This document shows, piece by piece, positions 26,170-38,044 of a DNA stretch of 64,000 nucleotides. Each line of letters starts with the position of its first letter. Within the stretch, counting starts at the first letter, position 1. This DNA is from Saxidomus purpurata (taxonomy: Eukaryota; Mollusca; Bivalvia; Venerida; Veneridae), in assembly GCA_022818135.1 (NCBI GenBank), contig JAFMSR010000018.1:21998437-22062436 (forward strand), written 5' to 3'. The position numbers were made by a program, and so were the translations under genes. The notes beneath the pieces were generated by a model that saw nothing but the letters and a program-made list of their open reading frames with translations, had not been told where the DNA came from and did not search any database.

Positions 26170-26335
26170 GAATATGGCAGCTCATTAGCATCAGGATTGG
26201 AAGGTCCTGGGTTCGATCCCTACCAGTGCTACGACGGTTGTGTCCTCAGGCAAGACACAGATATTTTCACATTGACTCTCTCTCTTCCTTCTAGACTGAT
26301 TTTATATGGAATGAGCCTCCAAAGTAATCAATCTA
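26170..26335 (+). mobile_element. tRNA-derived SINE
   Basis: GCAGCTCATTAGCATCAGGA and GGTCCTGGGTTCGATCCC resemble A and B boxes. They are followed by GTCCTCAGGCAAGACAC, the motif shared with the fragments at 17470 and 52865. Confidence 0.6.
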
Positions 26336-26415
26336 AGTTGTAAGAACTTGTTTTGCAATCAAGAAAAATTAAGTTAAACAAGAATACTTTGTTTATGTAA
26401 TTAACCATTATGAAT

Positions 26416-27277
26416 CACAAGAGCTGTCCATAAGACAGCACGCTCGACTATTGTGGGTGTTTGCTAATAAAACAAAACTTTTATCAGTATAATAGCAAAA
26501 CAAAATTCTGCTAACTATTAAGTATAAACTAGGAAAGTTGAATCATAAAAAAAGCAAAATCTATAACTATAGATTTAATTTTTGGTAAATTAATTGTTTG
26601 ATACAAAATTTACCCTGAACCTATTGCAAGGTTTGATATAACTACCATAAGTGGTTACTGAGATATGTGCATGATAGTACCTTGCATGCAACACTTTAAC
26701 CAAATTTTCAAAGTCAAACAAGGGCCATAATTTGCACTAAATTTAAACAAGAGTTATCTGTCTTGACTGTGTGACACCTCTTAAGACATGAACAAAGTTT
26801 CAAGTCAATATTATAAGTGGTTACTGAGATATGTGCATGATAGTACTTAGCAGGCAAAACTTTAACCAAATTTTCAAAGTCAAACAAGGGCCATAAGTTG
26901 TACTAAATTTTTTCAGGAGTTATCTGTGCCTTGATTGTATGACACCCCTAAAGACATGAACAAAGTTTCAAGTCAATATCATAAGTGGTTACTGAGATAT
27001 GTGCATGATAGTACTTAGCAGGCAAAACTTTAACCAAATTTTCAAAAGTCAAACAAGGGCCATAATTTGTACTAAATTTTTCAAGAGTTATCTGCCTTTG
27101 ATTGTATGACACCCCTAAAGACATGAACAAAGTTTCAAGTCAATATCATAAGTGGTTACTGAGATATGTGCATGATAGTACTTAGCAGGCAAAACTTTAA
27201 CCAAAGAAGCAACGCCGACGCCGACGCCGACGCACAAGTGACTGTAATAGCTCTCCATATTCTCCGAATAGTCGAGC
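26416..27277 (+). mobile_element. Dispersed element family B, subfamily 2
   Basis: Begins CACAAGAGCTGTCC with hairpin GCTGTC ... GACAGC and CGCTCGACTATT. It carries nearly identical units of about 165 bp (each with GTGGTTACTGAGATATGTGC and GACATGAACAAAGTTTCAAG), then a (GCCGAC)n run at about 27215-27232, and ends GAATAGTCGAGC, the reverse complement of the 5' GCTCGACTATT. This is the clearest example of the shared architecture in the window. Confidence 0.85.
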
Positions 27278-27289
27278 TAAAAATGTAAA

Positions 27290-28840
27290 TTAAGAGGAGC
27301 GGTTAAAATTCTGTGGGTAAATTGATATGTTGTTTGCGTATTCTATTCATTACCAAGGTTATTGGCTTGTTTAAGTAACTCTTAACCACTCAAGCAGAAT
27401 AACAAATTCATATAGTCAATAAATCTGTACCTGATTAGTATGGGCAATCAGTAATTGTCAACTGGAGATGGTGTACAGTTCATACATTGGAGTATAGGCT
27501 CATCAATAGTTAGACTAAATCTAGGCTAGGCACTTGACTTCGAAGTTCCGTGCTCAGAACGGCTTCTTGTTCTATTTTTCAGAGTTCATACAACAGATTG
27601 TAGTTTTTCTTAATCTTCTAACAGTCTGAAACAAAGGAAAACTACATTAGAATTCGGAATTAAAAATATTTAAATTTTATACATGATAAAATAATTATGG
27701 ACCTATGTCTGTCTTCCGTATTACAGAAAAATCCTGCATTTTGTATTTTAGTGTACAGCAGGATGGGAGCTGACCCTTGTGGATGCAAGTTTAATCCCTG
27801 TCACAAGAGCCAAGCTTTCTGAAAGATTCTGGTCTTCAAAAATAATGAAGTTAACCTGAAACACTGTTAAGAACACTACGCTCCACCCACCTCGAGGTAT
27901 CTTAGTCACATATTTTTTTCAACTGTTTAGTGTAGATTTCCTATGATAATCACAAAAAGTATTATTTCAAGTTGAGAATTTTCAAACCTGATAAAATAAA
28001 GCATTTTCAAATTTGACACAAAACCCTGAGTATACACAAAGTATTTTTTTCTTAAATTTTGCTTTAACATTCCTTGATCATACGAAATACATGTCCAACT
28101 TCATGTTACAACATTATCAATTCCTTGTGTAGTGATCCATGATTCTAATGTAAACATTTTTCCTCAAGTTTATTTACACAAATTCAGGCATCAACTTGTG
28201 TCTTTCAATCCATTTGTAGTCAATACCAGCACACTTAATAGTAAAATATTGATGTTATTATCAATTTTTGATCAGTGACAAATTCACTTCACTTTTATAT
28301 TAATTTTGCAAAAGCATTATTTTGTTTTAAAACTTTTTCAGATCCGAACCGACTATAGTCTAAAGTAGACCCTTGAGTTGCGACTTTTATGTTTTCCTTG
28401 GTTTTTACCCTTGTTTTACAATAAGCTAAAAGTACACTAGAAATCAAACTATACTTTTCACTGTAACACTGTTTACATTTATTAGTTTTCAGTCTGTTAT
28501 TTCACTCTCCAGATACAACGCATGACCGCATCAATACACTGAATAAACATGCAACTGACAATGTCCTGGTCATAAAAGTGATGTTATTGTTTAAGGTGTA
28601 ATTTTGAGAAGGACATTAATCACTGAATTATACTTGCAGAATAATGAATATTATTTCCGTAGTTAATAGTTATAGACAAAATATATGAACATGTGTAACA
28701 CATTCACTCCCATTGAATATACAATAAATCTGTAAAAAAAATAAGTTCTCAGTAACTGTTGTTTAGTTAATAATAATTTATTCTTTTGATGTATGTTGCA
28801 TCAAAAATGCAAATTCTAAATAAAGTCCAGATCTTAAACT
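27290..28840. other. Intergenic, nothing recognised
   Basis: AT-rich sequence with no supported exon or repeat. It lies 5' of UGCG and could hold that gene's promoter and 5' UTR exon; I could not place them. Confidence 0.4.
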
Positions 28841-28847
28841 GCAGTTA

Positions 28848-29771
28848 AACAAGAGCTGTCAGTAGGACAGCGTGCTCGACTTTTTTAGTGCTTGCCAATA
28901 AAACAAAACTTTGACAGTTAATAGCACACAAGACTTCAACTAGGAATTTATAAGTACAAATCAAGAAGAGTTATCTTCTTTTGCTTACGATAGGTCTTAC
29001 GAACGTAAGTACTCCAACTTTCAAAGTAATATCTCTATTGGTTAAGTTAACAAGTGGAATTTTTACTGAGTTTCTAAGTCAAAAGGGCCCTTAATTCAAA
29101 TAAAATCCTTGACAGAATTACCTTCTCCTCCCCCCATGTTTGGGAATCATGATGGTAAACAAGTATTCCAACTTTCAAATTAATATCTCAAACAGTTCAG
29201 TCAAAAAGTGGACTGGTACGAAAAAACTTAACCAAGTTCTAAGTTGATAAAAGGCCTTAATTTTTTAAAACAAATCCCTGACAGAGTTACCTTCTCTTGC
29301 GTACAGATGGGGGTAATGATGTGAAATAGCATTAAAAGTTTCAAAGCATATCTCAAAGGGTTAAGGTAATAAGTGGATTTTACCCATATCCAATGTATTT
29401 TCAAAATAAAAAAAGCCCAAAACCCCAAAGGGAACCTTGACCAGAGTTATGTCCTCTTGTCTGTTGATGAAGGTCGTGATGGTAAACAAGTACGGTTAGT
29501 TTCAAAGCAATACCTCCAGTGGTTTTGAAATAAAGTGAGGTGGTACGAAAAACTTAACCAAGCTCAATACACTTTCTAAGTCAAAAAGGCCCTATTCTGT
29601 CAAAAACCTTGACAGAGTTATGCACTCTTGTGTAGATGGAGGTTATGATGGTAAAAAGTATGAAAGTTTCAAAGCCATACCTCCAATACTTTTGAAATAA
29701 AGTGGGGTGGTAAAAACTTAACCAGTCCAAGGTGCTTAGCCCAGCTCCCCTTTTCATAGAAAAGTCGAGCT
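28848..29771 (+). mobile_element. Dispersed element family B, copy 2
   Basis: Nearly colinear with 18731-19695: AACAAGAGCTGTCAGTAGGA start, GCTCGACTTTTTT, five diverged units, and the end CCCCTTTTCATAGAAAAGTC followed by GAGC, which complements the 5' GCTCGACTTTT. Confidence 0.8.
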
Positions 29772-30230
29772 AAAAAGCATATCTCAACCCACATGTTTAA
29801 ATCTCCTTAACCCTGGTTATCAACGAAACACACCTTGTGTAATTTAATGTTGGTAGTACACCTAGCGTAATTTGGTTCGTTTCGGGTTGCACGCCAAAGT
29901 TTGTAACATGACTACTGCTTTACTCTCTCTCGGTGTTAGTACAGCATGCATTACTGAACACCTTCAATATGATAGTAAAAAATTTATAATCATTCAGAAA
30001 TCAGGTGCCCAAGCGTGCAGAAATAAGACATATCCTATATCAAAACATTAACAAATTTTATCTGAGTTTGTACTGATAAACAGGCCCATCCCCTTTCAAC
30101 AAGGTTGTCCTTCCTGATATATATAGCTATACATGTGGCCAGCAATATTTACTGCTTCAATACCCATTAATTCTAGCAACAAATGATTATTATTACATCT
30201 TAATATAGGAACAAAGCTTGATTAAACTTT

Positions 30231-30562
30231 AGATCAGATTCCTGTACAATAACAGTACAGTTCATTTAAGACATTGTGACAGCTCTAGATCAGATTCCTG
30301 TACAATAACAGTACAGTTCATTTAGGATATTGTGACAGCTCTAGATCAGATTCCTGTACAATAACAGTACAGTTCATTTAAGATATTGTGACAGCTCTAG
30401 ATCAGATTCCTGTACAACAACAGTACAGTTCATTTAGGATATTGTGACAGCTCTAGATCAGATTCCTGTACAATAACAGTACAGTTCATTTAAGATATTG
30501 TGACAGCTCTAGATCAGATTCCTGTACAATAACAGTACAGTTCATTTAGGATACTGTGACAG
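30231..30562. repeat. Homogeneous 56-bp satellite-like array, six units
   Basis: Units begin at 30231, 30287, 30343, 30399, 30455 and 30511 with AGATCAGATTCCTGTACAAT. They differ at only one or two sites (for example AAGATATT versus AGGATATT). Each unit has an inverted repeat CTGTAC-7 nt-GTACAG. Confidence 0.95.
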
Positions 30563-31204
30563 TGGCACAGAAGAGTCTTATATTGTTATGTAATTTCATT
30601 GGATAATATAAGGCTGAACATACGATGTACCTTTTAATGCAGTAATGGCTGTAACCTTACGTGTACACATCATCTATTGTCACTGTCATCTTAACCTCAA
30701 TTAACTGTACTTGATTCTTGAAGGATAAACAAGGCAGGAATTCTTGTTCCATTTTGTTTGATAGTGTTAACATGGCCATTGTTCATGGTATTTTCTCATA
30801 ACAAGGGGATAATGTATTAAACCTAATCAGCTTTCAGTCTGACCCAATTCCTGCAAACAAGCAAGCTTACCATCAGGCAACGGGTCCGAACCCTTTAACA
30901 AAACCCGTACCAATAACAATATTACATGTTGAATATTACAATGAAGAAAAGCAGGAAAAATTCAATACAGACTATTCATGCATGCACAAATGTAAGACAT
31001 ACCCAGTAATTACCTTACTTTAACACTGATCAATACCATTCATGCATATTTGATCACGCAAGAGGAAGGTATTTGATCTTAAGTTATTAACATAAGGAAT
31101 GATTTTCTTTGTTTCTACAGTGTCTTTGTTATCCTGGGCATAGCAAGGTAGAGCTTTTTCACTTCCTATATACAGCCACTGTAAAGTTTCAAAGTTTCTA
31201 CACA

Positions 31205-31370
31205 AAACAGTTTTCCCGCTAAATTTCCGAAATGGACTTGTCCATCTTTTAATTTGGACAGTTCCATTACTTGCTCAAAGGGGTGTTCCGCAAAAACTAA
31301 CTGACTGAATAGCAAACAGTGCAGATCATGATCACCGGTGCAGACTGATCATGATCAACTATAGTTTCTA
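31205..31370 (+). mobile_element. Hairpin-bearing dispersed repeat G, copy 1
   Basis: It contains GGACAGTTCCATT, GGGGTGTTC, GACTGAATAGCAAACAGTGC and two ATCATGATCA palindromes around GGTGCAGACTG. A reverse-oriented copy is at 32455 and a partial one at 55245. Confidence 0.6.
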
Positions 31371-32454
31371 AGTACAAATTATTTGCCATCAGCAGGGTGA
31401 GTAAAATCTGGATTGGAAGTTTTCAACTTAAACCCTTATGCTTATTTTGCATCCAGAGTGAGGTTTTGTCTCAGATTATCATTTAAACCCATGATTCAAG
31501 GATTACATGGCAGACCCCTTATATGTAGCACCACAGATCCATTCTTACGGAGACAATCAAGTAAATATTTTTATAATATTTTAAAAACAGTACACGATGA
31601 CTGTAGGTCCAAGAAACTTCAAGCTTTTTTAAAAGTAATTAAACATTACCTGATGAAATCAAGAATTCCATTTGTTTTCTTTTCACATCTGTGGTATTTT
31701 GACAGATTTTACTTCACTACAAAGTACATATGTACATTACATGTAGTATCAATGACTGTATTGATACTTGTAACTTAGTCAATTCATCAAAATCTATCAT
31801 CTAGGTGCAATGATCAAGAACTGATCTGACTAAGGAATGTGAAATGTGCACGTTCTTCAACTTTTATACATCATTACCTTTTTTTTGAGGATCAAGCAAC
31901 AAAATGAGCTAAATTAAGCTATGCTATAATTATGGGATATTACAAAATGTTCACCCAGTTCTGTTTGCACAAATTAACCAATAGCCATACTATTCAGCAT
32001 CTTCGACTAAATTAAACAAAATCTCAGAGGTTATGTCAGATAACATTTTGATAATTTCAGTAGGATTTTTTTCTACTTCAAATTGATATTACTGTTCAAA
32101 ATGGCCATCATACATTTTAGAAAGACATAAATCAATGATTTATAACACTATTTATTACCCAAAATATTGTATCTTTATGTACATACATTGTAATAGTTTC
32201 ATTTCCACTGAATATACAGTGGAAATCTGTAAAACTCTTTTTATGACATTGAAAATCCACCCTCTCTCACACAGGGGTTCGTCACATTTTCATGTTCTGG
32301 TCGAACCCCTGTGCACTCTCTGTAAGGTATATTTTCAATTATGTATAATATCAGCATATTATATTATATTTTCTTCGCATGTTTTGAAGTGCATAATTCA
32401 ACATGGCTATTTTAAGGGGTAATGTAACTTTAACAATGTGAAAAATTCTGTTTA

Positions 32455-32600
32455 TGCAACCAGTGCAGATTATGATCACCCTGCACCTTCATATACTTCA
32501 AACTGATCATGATCTGCACTGGTTGCTGTTTCACTGGGCACCCCTTTGAACAACTATCAATGGTACTGTCCAAGCCTGTTTTAGTAATTTAATAAAGTGG
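32455..32600 (-). mobile_element. Hairpin-bearing dispersed repeat G, copy 2
   Basis: CAACCAGTGCAGATTATGATC at one side and GATCATGATCTGCACTGGTT at the other can pair. The downstream CACCCCTTTGAACAA ... GGTACTGTCC is the complement of the copy 1 blocks. Confidence 0.6.
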
Positions 32601-32761
32601 GTACAAGTATAAGCAAATGAACGTTTTAATTTCTAACTTAACATACCAATTTGTCTATGTAATGTTTACTAATTCATTTTAGCTGGATTGTGAAGAAAGC
32701 TTGAAGCTTATCAAGTCATTCTCAAGTCTGTTTCCTGAAAAATTAAGTACTGTTGTCATAT

Positions 32762-32856
32762 GAGGAGGTACAGTTGTAACCGCAGTTGGGCTCGAATCCG
32801 CAACCAGTCCAGGATGAGCAGCAGACACCTTAACCTCTACACCACCGCTCCCCTTA
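32762..32856 (-). mobile_element. tRNA-derived SINE head
   Basis: On the minus strand GGTGGTGTAGAGGTTAAGG and GGATTCGAGCCC are good A- and B-box matches, with about 45 bp between them. No paired acceptor stem is seen, so it is a SINE head rather than a tRNA gene. Confidence 0.6.
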
Positions 32857-33165
32857 AAGTACATGTTGGGGAAACGAGCAGTAATACTAACAAATATTAT
32901 AATATACACATTATGCATTAAATTATGCGTGGCATTATTAAAATATTGTGCGAGAAATGCAATAAAAGCTTTGAAACTTTGCATGCATGATAAAATTTTA
33001 AGATCTTTATCAAATCTGTATTCCAAAATATTATGAAAACTGCAGACCATGTGTTACTGAGGTATGCAATCAATTTTCTTCCTGTGTTAAAATCTTGAGT
33101 CTTTTTAGTTTCATATATCATCAGTTACTACAACTCTAATTCTGTAAAGTAGCTGATATGTGAAA

Positions 33166-33202
33166 CTAAAAAAAAAAAAATTTGAAAAAAAAAAAAAAAT
33201 TG
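33166..33202. repeat. Interrupted poly-A tract
   Basis: Two A-runs of 12-15 bases separated by TTTG and a few other bases. No retroposed gene was found upstream. Confidence 0.7.
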
Positions 33203-34017
33203 TGTATTTAAATCTTCCTAAAAATTTGCAACATCATCAACATGTGTAATTTAATCAGAGCCAAAATAAAAAGCATCAGTTTTGTGAAGCAGATTCAATA
33301 TATTATAGAAATTCAATCCTGCTTTGTAACAGTACTTCTGGTATGACAGCTATGCTCTATTTAAAAACGACTAAAATGTGATAAAATCTTTCAAGCAAAC
33401 CCAAACTATTTTGAGCCCTTGATTTATTGCATGTTTGACTTTTATAGATAAATGCGCCTCGCATTTAAAAATACGTTCTTACAGAAGACGTGATGTTTTG
33501 AAATTTCACTGAAACTGAGTCCCCTAAATGAAATTTGAACCAATTTTTCGCTACTGTCCCCTAATCACCCCTATTGGGACTGCGTGATTTTGCAATTAAA
33601 GCAGACTCTGACCTACAACAGCCTCCCCTTGGCTCTTATTTTTTCACATTTTTCCAAAAAGTAAAAAATTACAGAATTCAACTGTTATAATGCATGGCCT
33701 AAGGCATACATGTACTTATTTCTAAGAAATGCAAATCACCCATGGCAATGACTCATTACCAATTCAGATTTATTCTTCGATCGATGGAAGTCATTAAACA
33801 GTGCATTTGGTATCCCAGGAATGCCACTGTTACATGCAAACAAAAAAACAACTTATGCTTACTATTTGGTGTTTGTTTCTCAGGGCTTGACACCAATTTC
33901 AACCATATTTAAATTTAAACCTTAACAGACATACATCTTACTTCCTGGGACCAGAACCAGAATCCTACACTCCAAAAAGAGCTGCCAACTTTCCCATGCT
34001 TACTATTCAAACTAGAG

Positions 34018-35177
34018 CTATCACTAAATGTGATTAATACCCCCAAAAGGATTGCTTTATAAACTGAAGAAGTTCGTAGTAACATAATACCTTGCAAACA
34101 AACTAAAAAGAGATATTGTTCTTAGCAGTTCCTCTCATTGTGCTTGACCATTGTATGAAGTTGATTGAATTCCAACTTGTAGTTTTGAAAAATGCTCCAG
34201 ACAGGGAAAAGTAACAAAGGGCAAAACACTGTAATTACTCAAGATGGAGTTATGGTTCCTGTGCACTGCCTCCCTCTCACTGTGCTTGACCATTGTATGA
34301 AGTTGCTTGAATTCCAACCAGAAGTTTTCAAGTTATGCTCCGGACAAGGAAAAGTAACAAAGGGTAATACTCTGTAATGAGTCAAGATGGAGTTATAGTT
34401 CCTGTGCACTGCACTTCCTCCAAATGTGCTTGATCATTGTATGAAGTTGTATTGAATTCCAACTTGTAGTTTTCAAGTTATGCTCCGGACAAGGAAAGTA
34501 ACAAAGGGCAATAACTCTGTAATGAGTCAAGATGGAGTTTAGTTCTTGTGCACTGCACTTCCTCTCAATGTGCTTGACCATTGTATGAAGTTGTTTGATT
34601 TCCAACCAGTAGTTTTCAGTTATGCTCCGGACAAGTAAAAGTAACAAAGGGCAATAACTCAGTAAATCTCAAGATAGAGTTATAGTTCTTGTACCTGCAC
34701 TTCCTCTGAGTGTGCTTGATCATTGTATGAAGTTGTTTGATTCCAACTAGTAGTTTTCAAGTTATGCTCCGGACAAGGAAAAGTAACAAAGGGCATAACT
34801 CTGTATTAGTCAAGATGGGTTATGGTTCTTCGCACTGCACTTCCTCTCAATGTGCTTGACCATTGTATGAAGTTGTATTGAATTCCAACTAGTAGTTTTC
34901 AAGTTATGCTCCGGACAAGGAAAAGTAACAAAGGGCAATAACTCTGTAATTAGTGAGATGGAGTTATAGTTCTTGTGCCTGCACTTCCTCTCAAGTGCTT
35001 GACCATTGTATGAAGTTGTATTGAATTCCAACTAGTAGTTTTCAGTTATGCTCGGACAAGGAAAATGCAACAGACCGCCCGACCGACCGACCGACCGACC
35101 GACCGACCACCAACCGACCGACCGACCAACCACCGGTGCTCCTATATACCCCCTAACTTCGTTTTGGGGGTATAATG
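34018..35177 (+). mobile_element. Dispersed element family C, copy 1
   Basis: Begins AACTAGAGCTATCACTAAAT with a TCAC ... GTGA hairpin and AATACCCCC. It then carries about seven units of about 143 bp (TGCTCCGGACAAGGAAAAGT blocks at about 34193, 34336, 34481, 34624, 34767, 34909 and 35049), then a (GACC)n microsatellite at about 35076-35130, and ends CTTCGTTTTGGGGGTATAAT. The 5' ATACCCCC and 3' GGGGGTAT are subterminal inverted repeats. Confidence 0.9.
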
Positions 35178-35179
35178 AT

Positions 35180-36925
35180 AAAAAAATGTCAAAATTTTTT
35201 CATCCCTCTTGATTTACCATTTTTTACTTTTCTTATTTAAAAAAAATTCTAAAGGAGGTAAATAGAACAGTTTGTCAAAATTTCTACTGTAAACCCCCAA
35301 TCCCACCACTGACATACTGGTGGTTGATATACCATTTTAAATAGCTATTAGAAAGTCACAATTTGTATTAGAAAGTCATTAAGTCAACAAACGATGAAAA
35401 TAATGTATAAAAGATAAAAAGAAACAGATAAATAAAAAATACATACATAATATTGAACATATCCAGTTTCAAGTATTTTCAACACTTGGCAAATATTTTG
35501 TCATCTACTACTTTTACATGCATTTTGTGTGAAAAACAAAATAGGTTTAGGCATTTTAGAATTTGTTCAAGCTTTTAATTTTTATGCCTTTCATTGAAAC
35601 CAGACAATAGATCTATTAATGATTGCTGGCAATGTGTTAAAAGTTTGGTCAACAAATAAAAATCACACTCAACAAAAATCCTGACCCATTGTTGTACTGT
35701 ACTTTATGTTTGAACATGTTATAACCTTTTCCAAAGTGATAGAATTTCTATAATACAAACATTTTATAGATTGAAAGCTATGTTCATACATGTTTTCTAG
35801 CATCAATCAATGGAAACATTAGAGTCTAAAGTTTATGTTAAAACTAGATTAAGACTTCAAAAATTTATTTTTACAATATTTATGTTAAACCCTACTCTAT
35901 GTGACCTTTCCTACAGTAAATTCTGTCATATTTTTTCTCCTTAATAAATTCAAATTAAATGCAAGTTAATCTTTCAAGATGGGAAGAGTCCTACACCATT
36001 TTATTAGGTGAAAATAGTGCTGTATCTGGGAATACAGGAGAGAAAGATATTACATTCAGGTAAAAAGCTACTGGTCAAAAGCTAGACATAGAACTGAAAA
36101 GTTGTAAAATTTCTACAAGAAGACAGAAGAACTTACAAGTATGAACCATCCAAAGAAAAAACCTAAAAGTCTAGAAATTTATAGCAACTATGGACAACAT
36201 GACATGCCTGTGACAAGTTTTCAAAGCACTAAATTCTTTAAACAGACAGAAAAACTATGCTTTCAGCAGTATATGACATGCAAAGCGGAGGTAATCAGGA
36301 CTTTCTGTCAACAATAAATTAGTACACTGGTCAGAAATAGTTCCGTTGCTTTCCGACTTAATTTGCATTTCACGTGTCAGACCAGCAGTAAACGCTTTTA
36401 AACATTCAAATGTTAAATATCCAAAACGTTTGACAAACACATTTTTTGAACACCAACCTTTTACAGGTCTTTTAATTTTCAACTTCCAACAGTAACGATT
36501 TTACAAATTAATGTCTAACCATTAATGCATACCTTTGAGCAGGCTTATATTTCACAACTAGGAAGTCATACCTTAGTTATCAAAGTTACCGATTCCTTTC
36601 AAACTTTCCGTGCTACGAACAAAATCAATTCATATTCATGAATTTTGTACTTGATCAACAGAAATTTTGCAAGACTGCCAAGTTTTCTGACTGTAACTAA
36701 ATAGGTATTTCTATAACTTAGTATCCATTAATAATAAGTATTTCATACAGTCAATGAACTGAACAGTTTTTAAATGTAAACTGGAAGACTGTACCTGAAA
36801 TTTTAGATATATGTAAGTTTCATTCAAATTTCTACATTAGTTTTGACTAATAGCAAGTCCAGAAATGAGGGGGCAGGGGAGGGACGGGGGCTTTGAAAGT
36901 TTCAACAAAACCTTTAAAATACGCA
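35180..36925. other. Intergenic, nothing recognised
   Basis: AT-rich sequence without a supported exon. A minus-strand open frame at 36255-36482 has no recognisable similarity and no clear splice context. Confidence 0.4.
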
Positions 36926-36927
36926 TC

Positions 36928-37160
36928 AGACCACTGTTGTAGTCAAGTGGTTAGAGTTGCTGAAACCTGTCTCATTGTTTAACGGTCAAGGGTCCGAGCC
37001 CTGCCACCTACGTCTCTTTATGTGAAAAAGTTGACAGTTTCGTATGAAGGATAGGTGTCTAGCACTGGGTTTTCCCAGGAAATATAAGATAAACTGCCTG
37101 CCTGTAAAAAATCACTGAAACACAGCTTAAATGGGCATGAAACCCTGAGAACCAAAACAT
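36928..37160 (+). mobile_element. tRNA-derived SINE, family S1, copy 2
   Basis: Head TTGTAGTCAAGTGGTTAGAG ... GGTCCGAGCCC, then TCTCTTTATGTGAAAAAGTT, GACAGTTTCGTA and AACTGCCTGCCTG, in the same order as the copies at 23408 and 49533. Confidence 0.8.
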
Positions 37161-37552
37161 ATGCATCACTTCAAGAAATCACAATTTGCAGGTGATTGTT
37201 CAATGGGTAATGCCATTATACCAGCAAGTAAGAAGAACTTTAGTGGTGCCACGATAGAGCTGGGCCGATACGTACCGTGATATTCAGAGTAAAATGAACT
37301 ACTCACTTTACACATTGCTATACATGTAAATAAAACAGAAAAAGGAAAAGATCGAGGAACATGTTTGACCATCTTTGCCACTCTTTGGTTAGAGATAGTT
37401 GAAATAGCTTTTAATAACCAGTTTCGGGATCGCTTGTGATCAACTTGAGCACTGTATTTACGGTAGTGATATGGTTTCTTCTTTTTGTTTATGTATGTTG
37501 CACCCTTGAATGACTTGCACTATTCTTTCAACACATGAGGTAATAAAATGTA

Positions 37553-38041
37553 TCATTTCACATTATACACTGAAACCAAACTGAATTTTAAAAGAAGTAA
37601 GGATTTCACATACACACTGAAACCAAACCTTGAAATGAACGGAAACAAAATTATGTTTGAATCAGATTTCCAAGTTTTTTTAGGACTCAAACGAATGTTG
37701 CTATCTTTAGCATGTATGTGAAAAATGTAGCTATAATATTTCCCCTGAAGACATTTCTCAGCTTACTTATGTCCCTAACTCGTGATACCTTTGCATCAAG
37801 AAATATCTGACCATGAGGCAGATCTCAGCGTGTCACCATTATCCACTTCATTGTCAGACTCTGCGAATTTATTTATAAGCATAATTGTGTCGACTTACAT
37901 AAACATATGCTGATCTTTCTTCTACTGACACATTTTCAACCTGAGAATTGAATAAAAATTCAGAACATAATTATAATTATGTGAAATATCTAAGCTAGAT
38001 CAGAAACAATGAGAATTTGGTTTCGGTGTATATGTGAAATG
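37553..38041. mobile_element. Candidate MITE with ~25-bp TIRs
   Basis: CATTTCACATTATACACTGA then AACCAAA at the left (with a second subterminal copy at about 37607) is matched by the reverse complement of TTTGGTTTCGGTGTATATGT then GAAAT at about 38015-38040. No coding capacity; target duplication not identified. Confidence 0.5.
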
Positions 38042-38044
38042 GAC

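Larger units (their letters stand above)
30563..34010. other. Intergenic, only repeats recognised
   Basis: Open frames up to about 120 codons (for example 31413-31778 plus strand and 32679-33050 minus strand) show no recognisable domain and are not bounded by convincing splice sites. The region holds two copies of a hairpin repeat, one SINE and a poly-A tract, annotated separately. Confidence 0.45.

Noticed and set aside
31413..31778. 121-codon plus-strand frame
   Set aside because: Aromatic-rich, chance-like composition in AT-rich DNA; no recognisable family and no flanking splice sites.
34018..35065. Repeat-encoded open frames within family C arrays (both strands) and at 60752-61000 in family D
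   Set aside because: The frames are by-products of tandem units whose copies break them at different points.
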